Below are positions 51,378-59,693 of a DNA stretch of 64,000 bases, piece after piece. Origin of the DNA: Pseudomonas abietaniphila (GTDB lineage Bacteria; Pseudomonadota; Gammaproteobacteria; Pseudomonadales; Pseudomonadaceae); contig NZ_FNCO01000009.1 of the NCBI RefSeq assembly GCF_900100795.1, positions 62,001-126,000 on the forward strand, written 5' to 3'. The stretch's first letter is position 1. Each line of letters starts with the position of its first letter. A program made the translations under genes and the position numbers. The notes beneath the pieces are model-generated. The model was given only the letters and a program-made list of their open reading frames with translations. It searched no databases and was not told where the DNA came from.

Positions 51378-53549
51378 ATGATGAGACGTGCAACGGGCCC
51401 ACCGAAGGCCTGCGCACTGGCCGTCGATGCAGTGAGCAGTCACTTCCAGCCTTTCCTCAACCAGGCCGCCTCCCCAACCCTGTTTCTCGATGCGGACCTC
51501 AACATCCTGTTTTTCACCCCCGCCATTACCTCGTTAATCAATATCCTCACGCTCGACATTGGCAGGCCGCTACTCGACCTGAGCACTGAGGGTCTGGGGG
51601 CTGATTTATCTGGCGACGCCGCCCAAGTGCTGACCTCCGGCTGTGATCTGGAGCGGGAAATCGTCGATCGCAATAACCGCTGCTTTCTGCGTCGGGTATC
51701 ACTGTTCGACTGGCTGGGTGCCGAGCTGCCTGGTATTTCGATCACGTTCGCCGACCATACCGCCAGTCAGCGGTCACGCATTGAGCTCGCCAGGGTGCAA
51801 AAAGAAATGGAGACCGTTCGCACGAGCCATCTGAACGTGCTCTCTGCCTTGAGCCATGACCTGCGCCAGCCGCTGCAAACCCTCAAGTTGCTGCAAGCGC
51901 TTTTAAGGGAAACGCTCAATGACGTCCCGGCCCTGCAGTTGGCCGAGCAGATTGGCGATACCCTGGCGGCGATGTCGGGGATGATCAGCCTGAACCTCGA
52001 TAACACGTCTGATACGTCTGATACGTCTGATACGTCGAGTGGGCTCAGGGCGCATCGCGAGGATTTTCAACTCAATACACTGTTTCAGAAAATCAACCTC
52101 GCACTCGGTCATCAAGCACGTGAACACGCCACGACGCTGCGCTTCATCCCGTGCAGTCAATCGGTACATAGTGACCCGCTGTTATTGAAACAGATGCTCC
52201 ACACCTTGCTGGACAGCGCGCTTACGCATACTTGGCACGGCCGGGTTTCCGTCGGTTGCCGTCGTCATCATGGCTGGGTAAGTCTTGAGGTCAGAACCTC
52301 GGGCGTCAGCATGATGGACCCACTGCCCGATGCGCAGGCGCTTGCCGAAGTAGAGCGTCTGAGCGCCGTATTGGGCCATCGACTGCACAAGCATACCGCG
52401 TCAGGTATCGGCATGAACTACGCGATCAGCATCGCGTTGTCGGTCCAGGGTGATCGCCAATCGGATCTGCTGATCGATTCGGGCAAAGGATCCCACGCAT
52501 CTGCCGCAAGCCATCGAGGCATCATCCTCATCGTTGAGGACGACGCTGACTTGCTCAAGTTGCTGGGCACATTGTTGCACCATCAAGGCTACGAAGTGGC
52601 GATGGCGCTCGACAGTGCCGCTGCACTCAGCTGGATCCAACACAGCGGCTTGAAACCGGACCTGATTCTTGCCGATTACCACCTCGGCACCGACATGAGC
52701 GGCCTTATGCTCATCGATACGCTTCGTGAGCAATGGCGCTCAGAGGTTCCCGCCATCGTCCTGACAGGCGATGTGTCAGGCCAGACCGCTTTTGAGATCG
52801 CTTCCGCTCGATGCACTCAGTTGAACAAGCCCGCCAAGCTCAAGGAGCTGATCCAGTTGGTGCACGCCATGTTCACGCAATCAGAACCCGAGCCTTCGGT
52901 CCCTCGCCAATGTCCGGCCAACACATCGGTGGTGTATGTCGTGGACAGCGACAACGTGATGCGCGACATGGTCAGACAGATTCTGCAGGCCGAAGACTAC
53001 CGGGTGTATGACTTCCCGACATGCGAGGCTTTCCTTGCTGCCTACTCACCTGAGGAGCGTGCCTGCTTGCTGCTCGACGCGCGTTTGCCGGGAATGAATG
53101 GGGTCGACGCGCTCCGAGCACTTCGTCAGCGAGGCGACCTGGTGCCCACCATCATCAGCGGCAGTGGTGACATTGCCCTCGCTGTGGACGCGATGAAAGC
53201 CGGCGCATGGGACTTCATCGAGAAGCCCTTTGACCGTCACGAAATGCTAGACACCATCAACCGTGCCTTGGGCCGCTCACAGCTTGATCACAAGATCCTG
53301 GCCGGGCGTCAGGAGGCCATCGACTACATCGCGACATTGACCGCACGCCAACGCCAGATCATGGAAATGGTACTGGCCGGCCATCCCAGCAAGAACATTG
53401 CGGTCGATCTGGGCATCAGCCAACGCACCGTTGAAAATCATCGTGCGTCCATCATGACCCGGACTCACTCCCGTTCCATACCGGCCCTGGCCCGTCTGGC
53501 CCTGGCCGCCAATCTGCAAAATGTCGAGAGCGTCGTGATGGACTCATGA
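51378..53549 (+). CDS. PAS-histidine kinase-double receiver-LuxR fusion with a degraded ATPase domain
   Basis: A 723-residue soluble protein. Order: PAS-like domain (about 25-130), HisKA with H-box SALSHDLRQPLQTLK (His160), an ATPase region (about 225-365), a receiver with EDDADLL and phospho-Asp near 433 (LADYHLG), a second receiver with Asp near 567 (LLLDARLPGMNG) and KPF, and a FixJ-type LuxR helix-turn-helix (652-710: LTARQRQIMEMVLAGHPSKN). In the ATPase region the N-box asparagines are lost (HTLLDSALTH) and D-x-G-x-G reads TSGVS, so ATP binding is doubtful. It may receive phosphate from another kinase, perhaps the GGDEF-kinase at 55620, and act directly on DNA. Confidence 0.85.
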   Translation: MMRRATGPPKACALAVDAVSSHFQPFLNQAASPTLFLDADLNILFFTPAITSLINILTLDIGRPLLDLSTEGLGADLSGDAAQVLTSGCDLEREIVDRNNRCFLRRVSLFDWLGAELPGISITFADHTASQRSRIELARVQKEMETVRTSHLNVLSALSHDLRQPLQTLKLLQALLRETLNDVPALQLAEQIGDTLAAMSGMISLNLDNTSDTSDTSDTSSGLRAHREDFQLNTLFQKINLALGHQAREHATTLRFIPCSQSVHSDPLLLKQMLHTLLDSALTHTWHGRVSVGCRRHHGWVSLEVRTSGVSMMDPLPDAQALAEVERLSAVLGHRLHKHTASGIGMNYAISIALSVQGDRQSDLLIDSGKGSHASAASHRGIILIVEDDADLLKLLGTLLHHQGYEVAMALDSAAALSWIQHSGLKPDLILADYHLGTDMSGLMLIDTLREQWRSEVPAIVLTGDVSGQTAFEIASARCTQLNKPAKLKELIQLVHAMFTQSEPEPSVPRQCPANTSVVYVVDSDNVMRDMVRQILQAEDYRVYDFPTCEAFLAAYSPEERACLLLDARLPGMNGVDALRALRQRGDLVPTIISGSGDIALAVDAMKAGAWDFIEKPFDRHEMLDTINRALGRSQLDHKILAGRQEAIDYIATLTARQRQIMEMVLAGHPSKNIAVDLGISQRTVENHRASIMTRTHSRSIPALARLALAANLQNVESVVMDS
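52002..52037 (+). repeat. Four 9-bp tandem repeats inside the hybrid kinase gene
   Basis: Units AACACGTCT, GATACGTCT, GATACGTCT and GATACGTCG run head to tail, encoding a Ser-Asp-Thr repeat between the HisKA and ATPase regions. Because the unit is three codons, slippage would change the linker length without a frameshift. Confidence 0.8.
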
Positions 53550-53698
53550 ACAGATCCTGAGGTCACCGCGCTATGTGTGCCAGCACACAGACGACTTCCA
53601 CTGCAACGGTCATGATCGAATCGCGAGCGTAAACGCCTCTGGGTTTATCGCTGGCGATACCGTTTGCAGGTCCTTCGTGCTGATGAGTGACGATACTC

Positions 53699-54127
53699 AT
53701 GCCAAATGATGAACAAAGACGCAGCGCACCGCTGCTCAAGGCAGTGGGAAGCGATCATTCCAGCGCCATTCAAGTGTCCGAAGTATTCGCGCAAACGCTG
53801 GAACAGATGCGCGCGGTGCTAACACCGATACTGGGCCCGCAGGCAGTAGCCGCGCTGTATCGACGCTGCCTGCACCTCTGCGCGGCAGACCATCCGTGTT
53901 TCGAATCTCTCTACGGGAACGAAGAAACCGTCATGAATACCTTGGCTGTCAAAACGATGCTGGCTCAACAAAGCAACGCAGAGGCCCGTCGACGGGGTGA
54001 TGCGCTGATCACCACATTCCATACTTTGTTGGCTTCCCTCATCGGCCTCGCGCTCACTGAGCAACTGGTGGGCGACTACACGGCAAGCTCCATGGGTGGC
54101 GACGATCACCAGGGCATTGCCCAATGA
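53699..54127 (+). CDS. Unknown protein coupled to the KaiC-like ATPase
   Basis: A 142-residue, mostly helical protein with no signal peptide or membrane helix. Segments such as FAQTLEQMRAVLTPILGPQAV, then YRRCLHLCAADHPCFESLYG and a helical end (ALITTFHTLLASLIGLALTE) suggest a four-helix bundle; the phrase AVAALYRRCLHL resembles small all-helical signalling partners. I do not recognise a named family, and it is not KaiB (no thioredoxin-like pattern) or KaiA. It overlaps the KaiC-like gene by ATGA. A GTG at 53687 would add four residues. It is probably a partner or substrate of that ATPase. Confidence 0.7.
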   Translation: MPNDEQRRSAPLLKAVGSDHSSAIQVSEVFAQTLEQMRAVLTPILGPQAVAALYRRCLHLCAADHPCFESLYGNEETVMNTLAVKTMLAQQSNAEARRRGDALITTFHTLLASLIGLALTEQLVGDYTASSMGGDDHQGIAQ

Positions 54128-55578
54128 GCACCAAACTAAGTATCAAACGCCTGAATACGGGTGTACCCGGACTCGATGAAGTATTGGGTGGCGGCCTGCC
54201 CGAACTTTCATTCAACCTGATCGCCGGACCACCCGGCAGCGGCAAGACCACCCTCGCCCATCAGATGATGTTTGCCCTGGCAACGCCGCAACGACCTGCC
54301 CTGTACTTCACTGTACTGGGCGAACCCCCGCTGAAGATGTTGCGCTATCAGCAGCAATTCGAGTTTTTCAAGAACCAGGCGATCAACGATTCCGTCCGCT
54401 ACATCAACCTCTCCATCGATACGCTCGCCGGTAATCTTGACGAGGTACTGCGCAGAATCGTGACGGAAGTCGAAACCTACAGTCCGGCGATGGTGTTCGT
54501 TGATTCATTCCGCTCTGTGGTGCTGGCCAGCCAGACTCAGGCCAATCCAAACAACAACCTGCCGCAGTTCGTTCAACAACTGGGCGTGATGATGACCAGC
54601 TGGCAGGCAACCACCTTTCTGATCGGTGAGTACTTCTCCCAGACCGAGAGCAACCCCATTTTTACCGTGGCCGATGGCTTGATCTGGATGGGTCAGAGCG
54701 TCCAGCGCAATTCAATGGTGCGCCAGATGCAGATCATGAAAATGCGTGGGCAACCGAGCCTGCCCGGGCTGCATACCTTTCGCATCAACCAGGATGGCAT
54801 CAACGTCTTCGCCCCTGTGCAGCCCGTTGCCCGAACGCGTGCCCACCCACCTGGCACTGCGGTGCGTCTGAAGACCGGCATTTCAGGCCTGGATGAAATG
54901 CTCGGCGGCGGGTTGCCCAAGGGCTACTCGCTGCTTGTAGCTGGGCCGTCTGGTTCTGGCAAAAGCATCCTCGCCGCCAGCTTTCTTGCCTGTGGCGCCC
55001 AGCAAGGTGAAACGGGCGTCATTGCGATGTTCGAGCAGCGCCCCAACCGCTCCCAGAATCCTGCGCTTGCGGAGTTAATCGACTCCGACAGTGTGGGCCT
55101 GGTGGACAGCCGCGCGCCTGACTTGTCCATCGATGAAATTGTCCATCTGCTGCTTCGTGAAGTTGATCGACTCGGCGCCACACGCGTGGTCATCGATTCG
55201 CTCTCGGGATTTGAGCTGGCCCTGGCACCTACGTTTCGCGAAGACTTTCGCGAGTCCCTGTCGCGGCTGGTCAGTGCCTTGAACCAGGCGGGGGTTAGCG
55301 TTCTTATGACGTGCGAACTCGAAGACCGCTATACGGACCTGCGTTTCAGTCCCTACGGTACGGCATTCATGACAGACGCGATTATCGTCCAACGTTATAT
55401 CGAAGTGGACAGTCGCCTGTTGCGCGTCATGGCCGTCGTGAAGGTCAGAGCCAGCGCCCACTCCGATGAGCTGCGACTTTACGACATTAACGATACTGGA
55501 ATCGTGGTGGGCCAACCTATGAGTAACCAGGAAGGACTGCTGGGTGGACGACCCTCGCAGAAACTCAAAGGCGCGTAA
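54124..55578 (+). CDS. KaiC-like double RecA-type ATPase
   Basis: A 484-residue protein with two RecA/KaiC domains. Each begins with the same type of entry (TGVPGLDEVLGGGLPE; TGISGLDEMLGGGLPKG) and has a Walker A: GPPGSGKTT (about residue 36) and GPSGSGKSI (about 274). KaiC has paired catalytic glutamates after strand 2; here the first domain has GEPP and the second FEQRP, each with one Glu. The end of domain two (SPYGTAFMTDAIIVQRYIEV) aligns with the KaiC region of phospho-Ser431/Thr432 but has Ala-Phe there, so KaiC-style autophosphorylation is unlikely. Neither kaiA nor kaiB is nearby. Role: probably stress or signal timing, unproven. Confidence 0.88.
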   Translation: MSTKLSIKRLNTGVPGLDEVLGGGLPELSFNLIAGPPGSGKTTLAHQMMFALATPQRPALYFTVLGEPPLKMLRYQQQFEFFKNQAINDSVRYINLSIDTLAGNLDEVLRRIVTEVETYSPAMVFVDSFRSVVLASQTQANPNNNLPQFVQQLGVMMTSWQATTFLIGEYFSQTESNPIFTVADGLIWMGQSVQRNSMVRQMQIMKMRGQPSLPGLHTFRINQDGINVFAPVQPVARTRAHPPGTAVRLKTGISGLDEMLGGGLPKGYSLLVAGPSGSGKSILAASFLACGAQQGETGVIAMFEQRPNRSQNPALAELIDSDSVGLVDSRAPDLSIDEIVHLLLREVDRLGATRVVIDSLSGFELALAPTFREDFRESLSRLVSALNQAGVSVLMTCELEDRYTDLRFSPYGTAFMTDAIIVQRYIEVDSRLLRVMAVVKVRASAHSDELRLYDINDTGIVVGQPMSNQEGLLGGRPSQKLKGA

Positions 55579-55619
55579 GGGCGACTGGATTTCCCGCTCG
55601 ACACTGACGGAGCACCGCC

Positions 55620-57026
55620 ATGAAACCTCCCCTTGACCCCGAACAGCTGTTGGCCATCAACGAACAGCTCGTACTGGGCATGCTGCGCATTCAAAACGAG
55701 GTAGAAGCGACCGACAAAACCTTGAGAGAGATATTTCGCGTTGCGAGTCTCGACGAGTTAACCAACTTGCCTAATCGTCGGGAGCTTCGAACACGGCTGC
55801 ACCAGACACTCGATCACGCGCAACAGTCCGGTGAAAGCTTCGCGTTGCTGTTTTTGGATCTGAACGATTTAAAGCAGATAAACGACGCCTTGGGTCATGA
55901 GGCCGGGGATGCAGTGCTCATCGAAGCGGCACGCTGCCTGACTGAGTGCGTTCGCGATCACGACACGGTCGCGCGATACGGCGGCGATGAGTTCGTCATT
56001 CTGCTCACACGCTGCGCTTCCCACGTCGAGGCGTTGGCCGTCGCCGATGACATCATCCAGCGCCTGCGTAACCCCAAATTGATCAACGAGTATCAACTGT
56101 TCATCAGCATGAGTATCGGCATCAGCGTTTATCCGCAGGACGGCGCCGATGCCCGATGTCTGATCGCTAGCGCCGATGCTGCAATGTACCGGGTCAAACG
56201 CGCAAGGCTTGCAAGCGCTCCCAGCCAAGACCTGCAAATGTCTCAGATGCGCGCGGCTAACAGCGCACTGGTCATGGCTGCTCTGGACGCACAGCTGTCG
56301 CAACAGCGTGCCGAAGCCACGCTGCAGCAGGAGAAATTTATCCTGGCCAAGGTCGCCCACGAACTGCGCGCGCCCTTGGCGCCGCTTGGCCTGAGCACAG
56401 AGCTGCTCAGCCGTGTCGAACAGAAAGCGTTGCCACGGCTGCATGACATGATCGCAAGGCAGATAGAGCACCTGACCCGACTGGTTGACGATCTGGTCGA
56501 CGTCACTCGATTCAGTTCGGGAAAGATGCACCTGATACGGACGACAGTGGATCTGTCGACGGTCATTCGGCAGGCGATCGAGGTGTGCGCACCTGCGATG
56601 AAAGCGCGGCACCAGATGCTCGAACTCCAGTCGCCGAGCAGTGTGCTGTACGTCGATGGCGATCCGTTGAGACTCACCCAAGTGTTTACCAACCTGCTAG
56701 GCAACGCCTGCAAGTTTTCGCTGACCACGGGGGTGATTACCCTGTCGCTCAGCGCTGTCGACGGCTGGGCAAAAGTGGAGATTGCAGACAGTGGCGTGGG
56801 CATTTCCCCAGAAGCGCTGCCGATCATTTTCGAGCCATTTGTCCAGGATCCACACTCACGAAGCCTCAACAGCAAGGGCTTGGGGATCGGATTGACGGTA
56901 GTGCGTGAACTGGTTGAGGCTCATGGCGGCTGCGTGGTCGCTCAAAGCGGCGGACTGGGGTTGGGCAGCTGCTTCACCACACGCCTGCCGCTTTCGGAGC
57001 TCAGTCAATTGGTCCCCGAGGTTTAG
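55620..57026 (+). CDS. GGDEF-histidine kinase fusion
   Basis: A 468-residue soluble protein combining two output types. After a short coiled N-terminus (1-40) comes a GGDEF domain (about 42-195) with an intact active site YGGDEF (about 121) and an inhibitory RDHD site five residues before it, so c-di-GMP synthesis with product inhibition is expected. A HisKA domain follows (His247 in VAHELRAPLAPLG), then a complete ATPase domain with N-box NLLGNACKFS, IADSGVGIS and KGLGIGL. No sensor domain is present. It is 41 bases after the KaiC-like gene, so that ATPase may supply the signal. Confidence 0.9.
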   Translation: MKPPLDPEQLLAINEQLVLGMLRIQNEVEATDKTLREIFRVASLDELTNLPNRRELRTRLHQTLDHAQQSGESFALLFLDLNDLKQINDALGHEAGDAVLIEAARCLTECVRDHDTVARYGGDEFVILLTRCASHVEALAVADDIIQRLRNPKLINEYQLFISMSIGISVYPQDGADARCLIASADAAMYRVKRARLASAPSQDLQMSQMRAANSALVMAALDAQLSQQRAEATLQQEKFILAKVAHELRAPLAPLGLSTELLSRVEQKALPRLHDMIARQIEHLTRLVDDLVDVTRFSSGKMHLIRTTVDLSTVIRQAIEVCAPAMKARHQMLELQSPSSVLYVDGDPLRLTQVFTNLLGNACKFSLTTGVITLSLSAVDGWAKVEIADSGVGISPEALPIIFEPFVQDPHSRSLNSKGLGIGLTVVRELVEAHGGCVVAQSGGLGLGSCFTTRLPLSELSQLVPEV

Positions 57027-57078
57027 CGCGGGTGGCTGGCGCGCTCCACGAAGCGCGATGAGGGTTAATGAGGATGAG

Positions 57079-57106
57079 TGCAGCGTGCAGCGTGCAGCGT
57101 GCAGCG
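57079..57106. repeat. Four perfect 7-bp tandem repeats
   Basis: TGCAGCG occurs four times head to tail just after the GGDEF-kinase gene. The unit is perfect in all copies, a sign of recent slippage, and is not in a recognised gene. Confidence 0.85.
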
Positions 57107-57216
57107 CCCGCAGATTCGTCGCCTTCGAACGCGGCCGCAAGGGTGCGAGCAACTTGGGATTCCAGCGACAGGCAGAAATCGGTCGAAACCAGCCGCTTAT
57201 CCCGGGTCAAGCATGT

Positions 57217-57234
57217 ACCTAACACTTGTTAGGT
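57217..57234. promoter_or_regulatory. Distant copy of the TetR-type operator
   Basis: ACCTAAC (57217-57223), ACTT, GTTAGGT (57228-57234) is a perfect palindrome with the same core and spacer length as the sites before tetR and GST about 54 kb away. No clear gene begins just after it on either side, so it may be a relict promoter or control an unseen small RNA. Confidence 0.5.
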
Positions 57235-57426
57235 GAGCGCTCCCTTTCCGGTTTACGTCAGCGCCAATCCCAGCGTGAATACTCACCTGGGTACGGGTTG
57301 TCAGCTGTGCAAGAGTCTGGAGCCATACTCTTCCTGGATCGCATGAACAGGACCCAGGGATGCGTGCAAGGTTTGCCCGATCCAGGGTATTGGGTCTACG
57401 GCAGCGAACCGGGTCACGATGAGGTG

Positions 57427-57456
57427 AAATAAAAAAGCCACGACATTGATCGCGGC
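57427..57456 (-). terminator. Rho-independent terminator of the DUF3509-like gene
   Basis: Read on the minus strand, AGCCGCGA and TCGTGGCT form an eight-pair stem (one G-U) around TCAATG, followed by TTTTTTATTT. It lies 31 bases past the stop of the gene at 57487. Confidence 0.85.
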
Positions 57457-57486
57457 TGAAGGAGAGTACGTGTAGAAGAGGCTGGG

Positions 57487-57765
57487 TTATCGCGATACGT
57501 AGGTGGGCATATCGAAGCGTTGCTGACTCTGAAGCGCCGCAATAGCAGGCAAATGTTCAGGCGACGCTGCCATGTCACGTCTGATGGAGCTGATTAACCA
57601 CTCCATCTGCAGGGCATTGTGGAGCTGCATGTGCGAAATGGCCCGGGTGATGGTGCCGCCGCTGCCATCTTTGATTTCAAATAAAACGCCGCCATCAGGC
57701 CGATTTCGGGTGCTGGTCTGAAAGCCTGCAAACGCGGAGCTCAGTCGATCGAAATGATTAGTCAC
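57487..57765 (-). CDS. DUF3509-like protein
   Basis: A 92-residue protein with the pattern of DUF3509, a family of small Pseudomonas proteins of unknown role: an N-terminal FDRLSSAFAGFQTSTRNRPD, the strand GGVLFEIKDGSGG and the helix LQMEWLISSIRRDMAA (the family's L-x-x-L-I-x-x-I-R-x-D-L). The start is probably the GTG at 57765; ATGs further upstream are out of frame or add unrelated residues. It is a single-gene transcript with its own terminator, preceded by an AT-rich gap. Some relatives respond to stress; no function is claimed. Confidence 0.7.
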   Translation of the reverse strand: MTNHFDRLSSAFAGFQTSTRNRPDGGVLFEIKDGSGGTITRAISHMQLHNALQMEWLISSIRRDMAASPEHLPAIAALQSQQRFDMPTYVSR

Positions 57766-57944
57766 AGTGGGATGCTCATGGCAGGTTGATGAATGAAACT
57801 GACATCGCAGCAACTGTGCCAAACTCGAATAAAAATAAAGTCCTTTAAAATCAATAAGTTAATGATATTTATGGTCATTACCATCGGGCTTTTTGCCTGA
57901 TTTGCTTCTGGAGATCTTGCATAATGCTAGCGAGGGCGGGCTTG

Positions 57945-58724
57945 CTAACGCGGGCTCTTGTTCTCGGTGAGACAGTTGCCACCGTCGACCACGAGCAACT
58001 CGCCGGTGATATAGCTGGACTCAGGAGACGCGAGGAAGGCAACGGCTGCGGCGACCTCGTCCGGTCTACCCGCACGCCCGACCGGAACATACTTCGCTGC
58101 GGCCAGTTCCTCCGGTGTACTGGACAGCGTAGCGATCCATCCGGGAGCAACCGCATTCACGGTGACGCCATAAGGCGCAACTTCCAGAGCCAGGCTCATG
58201 TTCATTCCTACCATTCCCGCTTTCGCTGCTGCATACGCGGCCTCGCCAGGATTACTGACACGGGTGCCGGTTGTGGAACTGATGTTAATGATGCGGCCAT
58301 ATCGTCGACGCTGCATGCCCGGCAACACTGAGCGGGTCAGCAAGAACGCGGTGGTCAGGTTGCGGGCAATCGAAGCACTCCACACATCAAGACTCATGCT
58401 CGCCACTTCAGAGAACGCCTCGGGATCGCCCTGAATCGCCATGCCTGCGTTGTTCACGAGCACATCAACGCGTCCCCACAGCGATTCAGCCCAAGTGACC
58501 AGTTCAACGACCTGGGACTGATCTGTGAGATCCGCCGCACGGCCTTCCACTTCATAACCGGCCGCGCTCAAGTCCGCGACACGGTCATGGATCCGTGCAC
58601 TACTGCCGGTGATGATCAGCTTTGCGCCAAGACCTCCAAGCCGCTTGGCGATGGCGAAACCAATTCCCCCCTCGCTGCCCGCCCCACTGACCAGCGCGAC
58701 GTGGCCCCTCAAATCATTGAACAT
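57945..58724 (-). CDS. Short-chain dehydrogenase/reductase (SDR)
   Basis: A 259-residue classical SDR. The cofactor site is VSGAGSEGGIGFAIAKRLG (a T/S-G-x-G-x-x-G variant of the usual loop), with an acidic and polar stretch after strand 2 suggesting NAD or NADP. NNAGMA (about residue 85), the catalytic serine in NISSTTG and Y-x-x-x-K in YAAAKAG (Tyr near 155) are all present, followed by PGWIATLSSTPEE and the C-terminal GRPDEVAAAVAFLASPESSY signature. The substrate is unknown. The ATG at 58724 begins the domain. It stands apart from the neighbouring catabolic genes. Confidence 0.92.
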   Translation of the reverse strand: MFNDLRGHVALVSGAGSEGGIGFAIAKRLGGLGAKLIITGSSARIHDRVADLSAAGYEVEGRAADLTDQSQVVELVTWAESLWGRVDVLVNNAGMAIQGDPEAFSEVASMSLDVWSASIARNLTTAFLLTRSVLPGMQRRRYGRIINISSTTGTRVSNPGEAAYAAAKAGMVGMNMSLALEVAPYGVTVNAVAPGWIATLSSTPEELAAAKYVPVGRAGRPDEVAAAVAFLASPESSYITGELLVVDGGNCLTENKSPR

Positions 58725-58894
58725 TATCCGCCCCTTCAGATGTACTGCTTGCGATACAGCGTAGACGCTGCCGGACCGAATCAATGCACGGAAGATGGTG
58801 AGGGACGGGAGACGGCCAGACGCGAACGCTCTTCAAAACCACGCGAACGATCCACCCTGGGAGCCGCGGCGCCTTGAACAGCTCGGATCATCGC

Positions 58895-59409
58895 CTCGGG
58901 GCAGTAACTCAGCTCGATGTTGCGGCCAGGTGGCATCGACCCTGTTGCGCCTTCGGCGATTCAGGCTGAAGGCGAGGCTTTCGCTGAAAACGGCCCAGTC
59001 GCATTTGGTATACCTCGGCCCTTGATATCGACGGAATCCCAAGCGTAATTGAAGAGTTTCGCAAGGGTGCCGCGCTAGCGCTCCGTATCTGCACGTGGTT
59101 GAGCCACGCATCAAAGGCACCGAAACGGTGGATGCACATGCTGCGCCGGTAGCTGTCCAGTACCTGCGTACCTTGTTCAAAGGGCCGATCATTGCAGCTG
59201 GCGGCTTCGACCGCAAAAGCGCTGAGGCTATTGTTGCCGAGGGACATGCAGACATGGTGGCGTTCGGCAGGCACTTCATCTCCAACCCAGACTTACCACG
59301 CCGCTTGCGTGAGGACTTGCCACTGAACGCCTACGACCGGAATTCATTTTACGGGGGTGACGAGCGTGGCTACACCGATTATCCATTCGCCAGTGTATCT
59401 CAGAAATAA
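58895..59409 (+). pseudogene. Old-yellow-enzyme family reductase, decayed
   Basis: Plus-strand pieces match consecutive parts of an alkene reductase (NemA/XenB type). PGGIDPVAPSAIQAEGEAF and NGPVAFGIPRP lie in one frame. ALDIDGIPSVIEEFRKGAAL lies in another after a one-base shift near 59016. PYLHVVEPRIKGTE and the remaining C-terminus (IIAAGGFDRKSAEAIVAEGH to the stop at 59409) follow. About 90 residues between the second and third pieces, including the substrate-binding HAANGY region, are deleted, and the first 95 residues are missing. The gene cannot make a working flavoenzyme. Confidence 0.75.
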
Positions 59410-59693
59410 TCCCGTAATCGGCAAGCAGAAAAGTGCATTTTCCAGCTGTGCACTTTGCTGCCAAGGCTCTCGCCCACCAGCGTCAGCCAGTGGCCAATTT
59501 CCATCCCTGCTGAGCGGCTAATTCGGGTCGGAAACGGACTGAATTCCTCTTCGTATCCAACCAGGATATCAGCGCAAAACCCCTGCTTTTTTACGTGCCT
59601 CTGCCTGTGTGATCGCCTGTGCAAAGGGAGAGAGAGCCTGCCTGTGCTCCCTCCTGACGTGCAGAGGGCAAAAGCCCTTTCCCTCCCAGCGGA

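Larger units (their letters stand above)
57027..57486. other. Gene-free stretch with repeats and an operator-like palindrome
   Basis: No supported gene is seen in these 460 bases. It holds the TGCAGCG repeat (57079-57106), the palindrome at 57217-57234 that matches the TetR-type operators at 2.3-3.4 kb, and the terminator of the DUF3509-like gene (57427-57456). A 68-codon frame from 57226 has no homology or ribosome site and is left out. Confidence 0.6.

Noticed and set aside
54124..55578. Circadian clock function of the KaiC-like protein
   Set aside because: Neither KaiA nor KaiB is nearby and the phosphorylation residues appear to be missing; the name alone does not imply a clock.
57226..57432. 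68-codon frame after the distant operator
   Set aside because: No ribosome site, no recognisable homology and composition like random translation of GC-rich DNA.
57935..57965. Possible Pseudomonas REP-like sequence near the end of the SDR gene
   Set aside because: Only a GGGCTTGC core resembles REP elements; there is no clear inverted pair and part of it is coding.
59400..59624. 74-codon minus-strand frame between the OYE remnant and the dehydrogenase
   Set aside because: It contains protein-like stretches (ADILVGYEEEFSPFPTRI), but no family is recognised and no ribosome site was found; it may be another remnant and is not listed as a gene.
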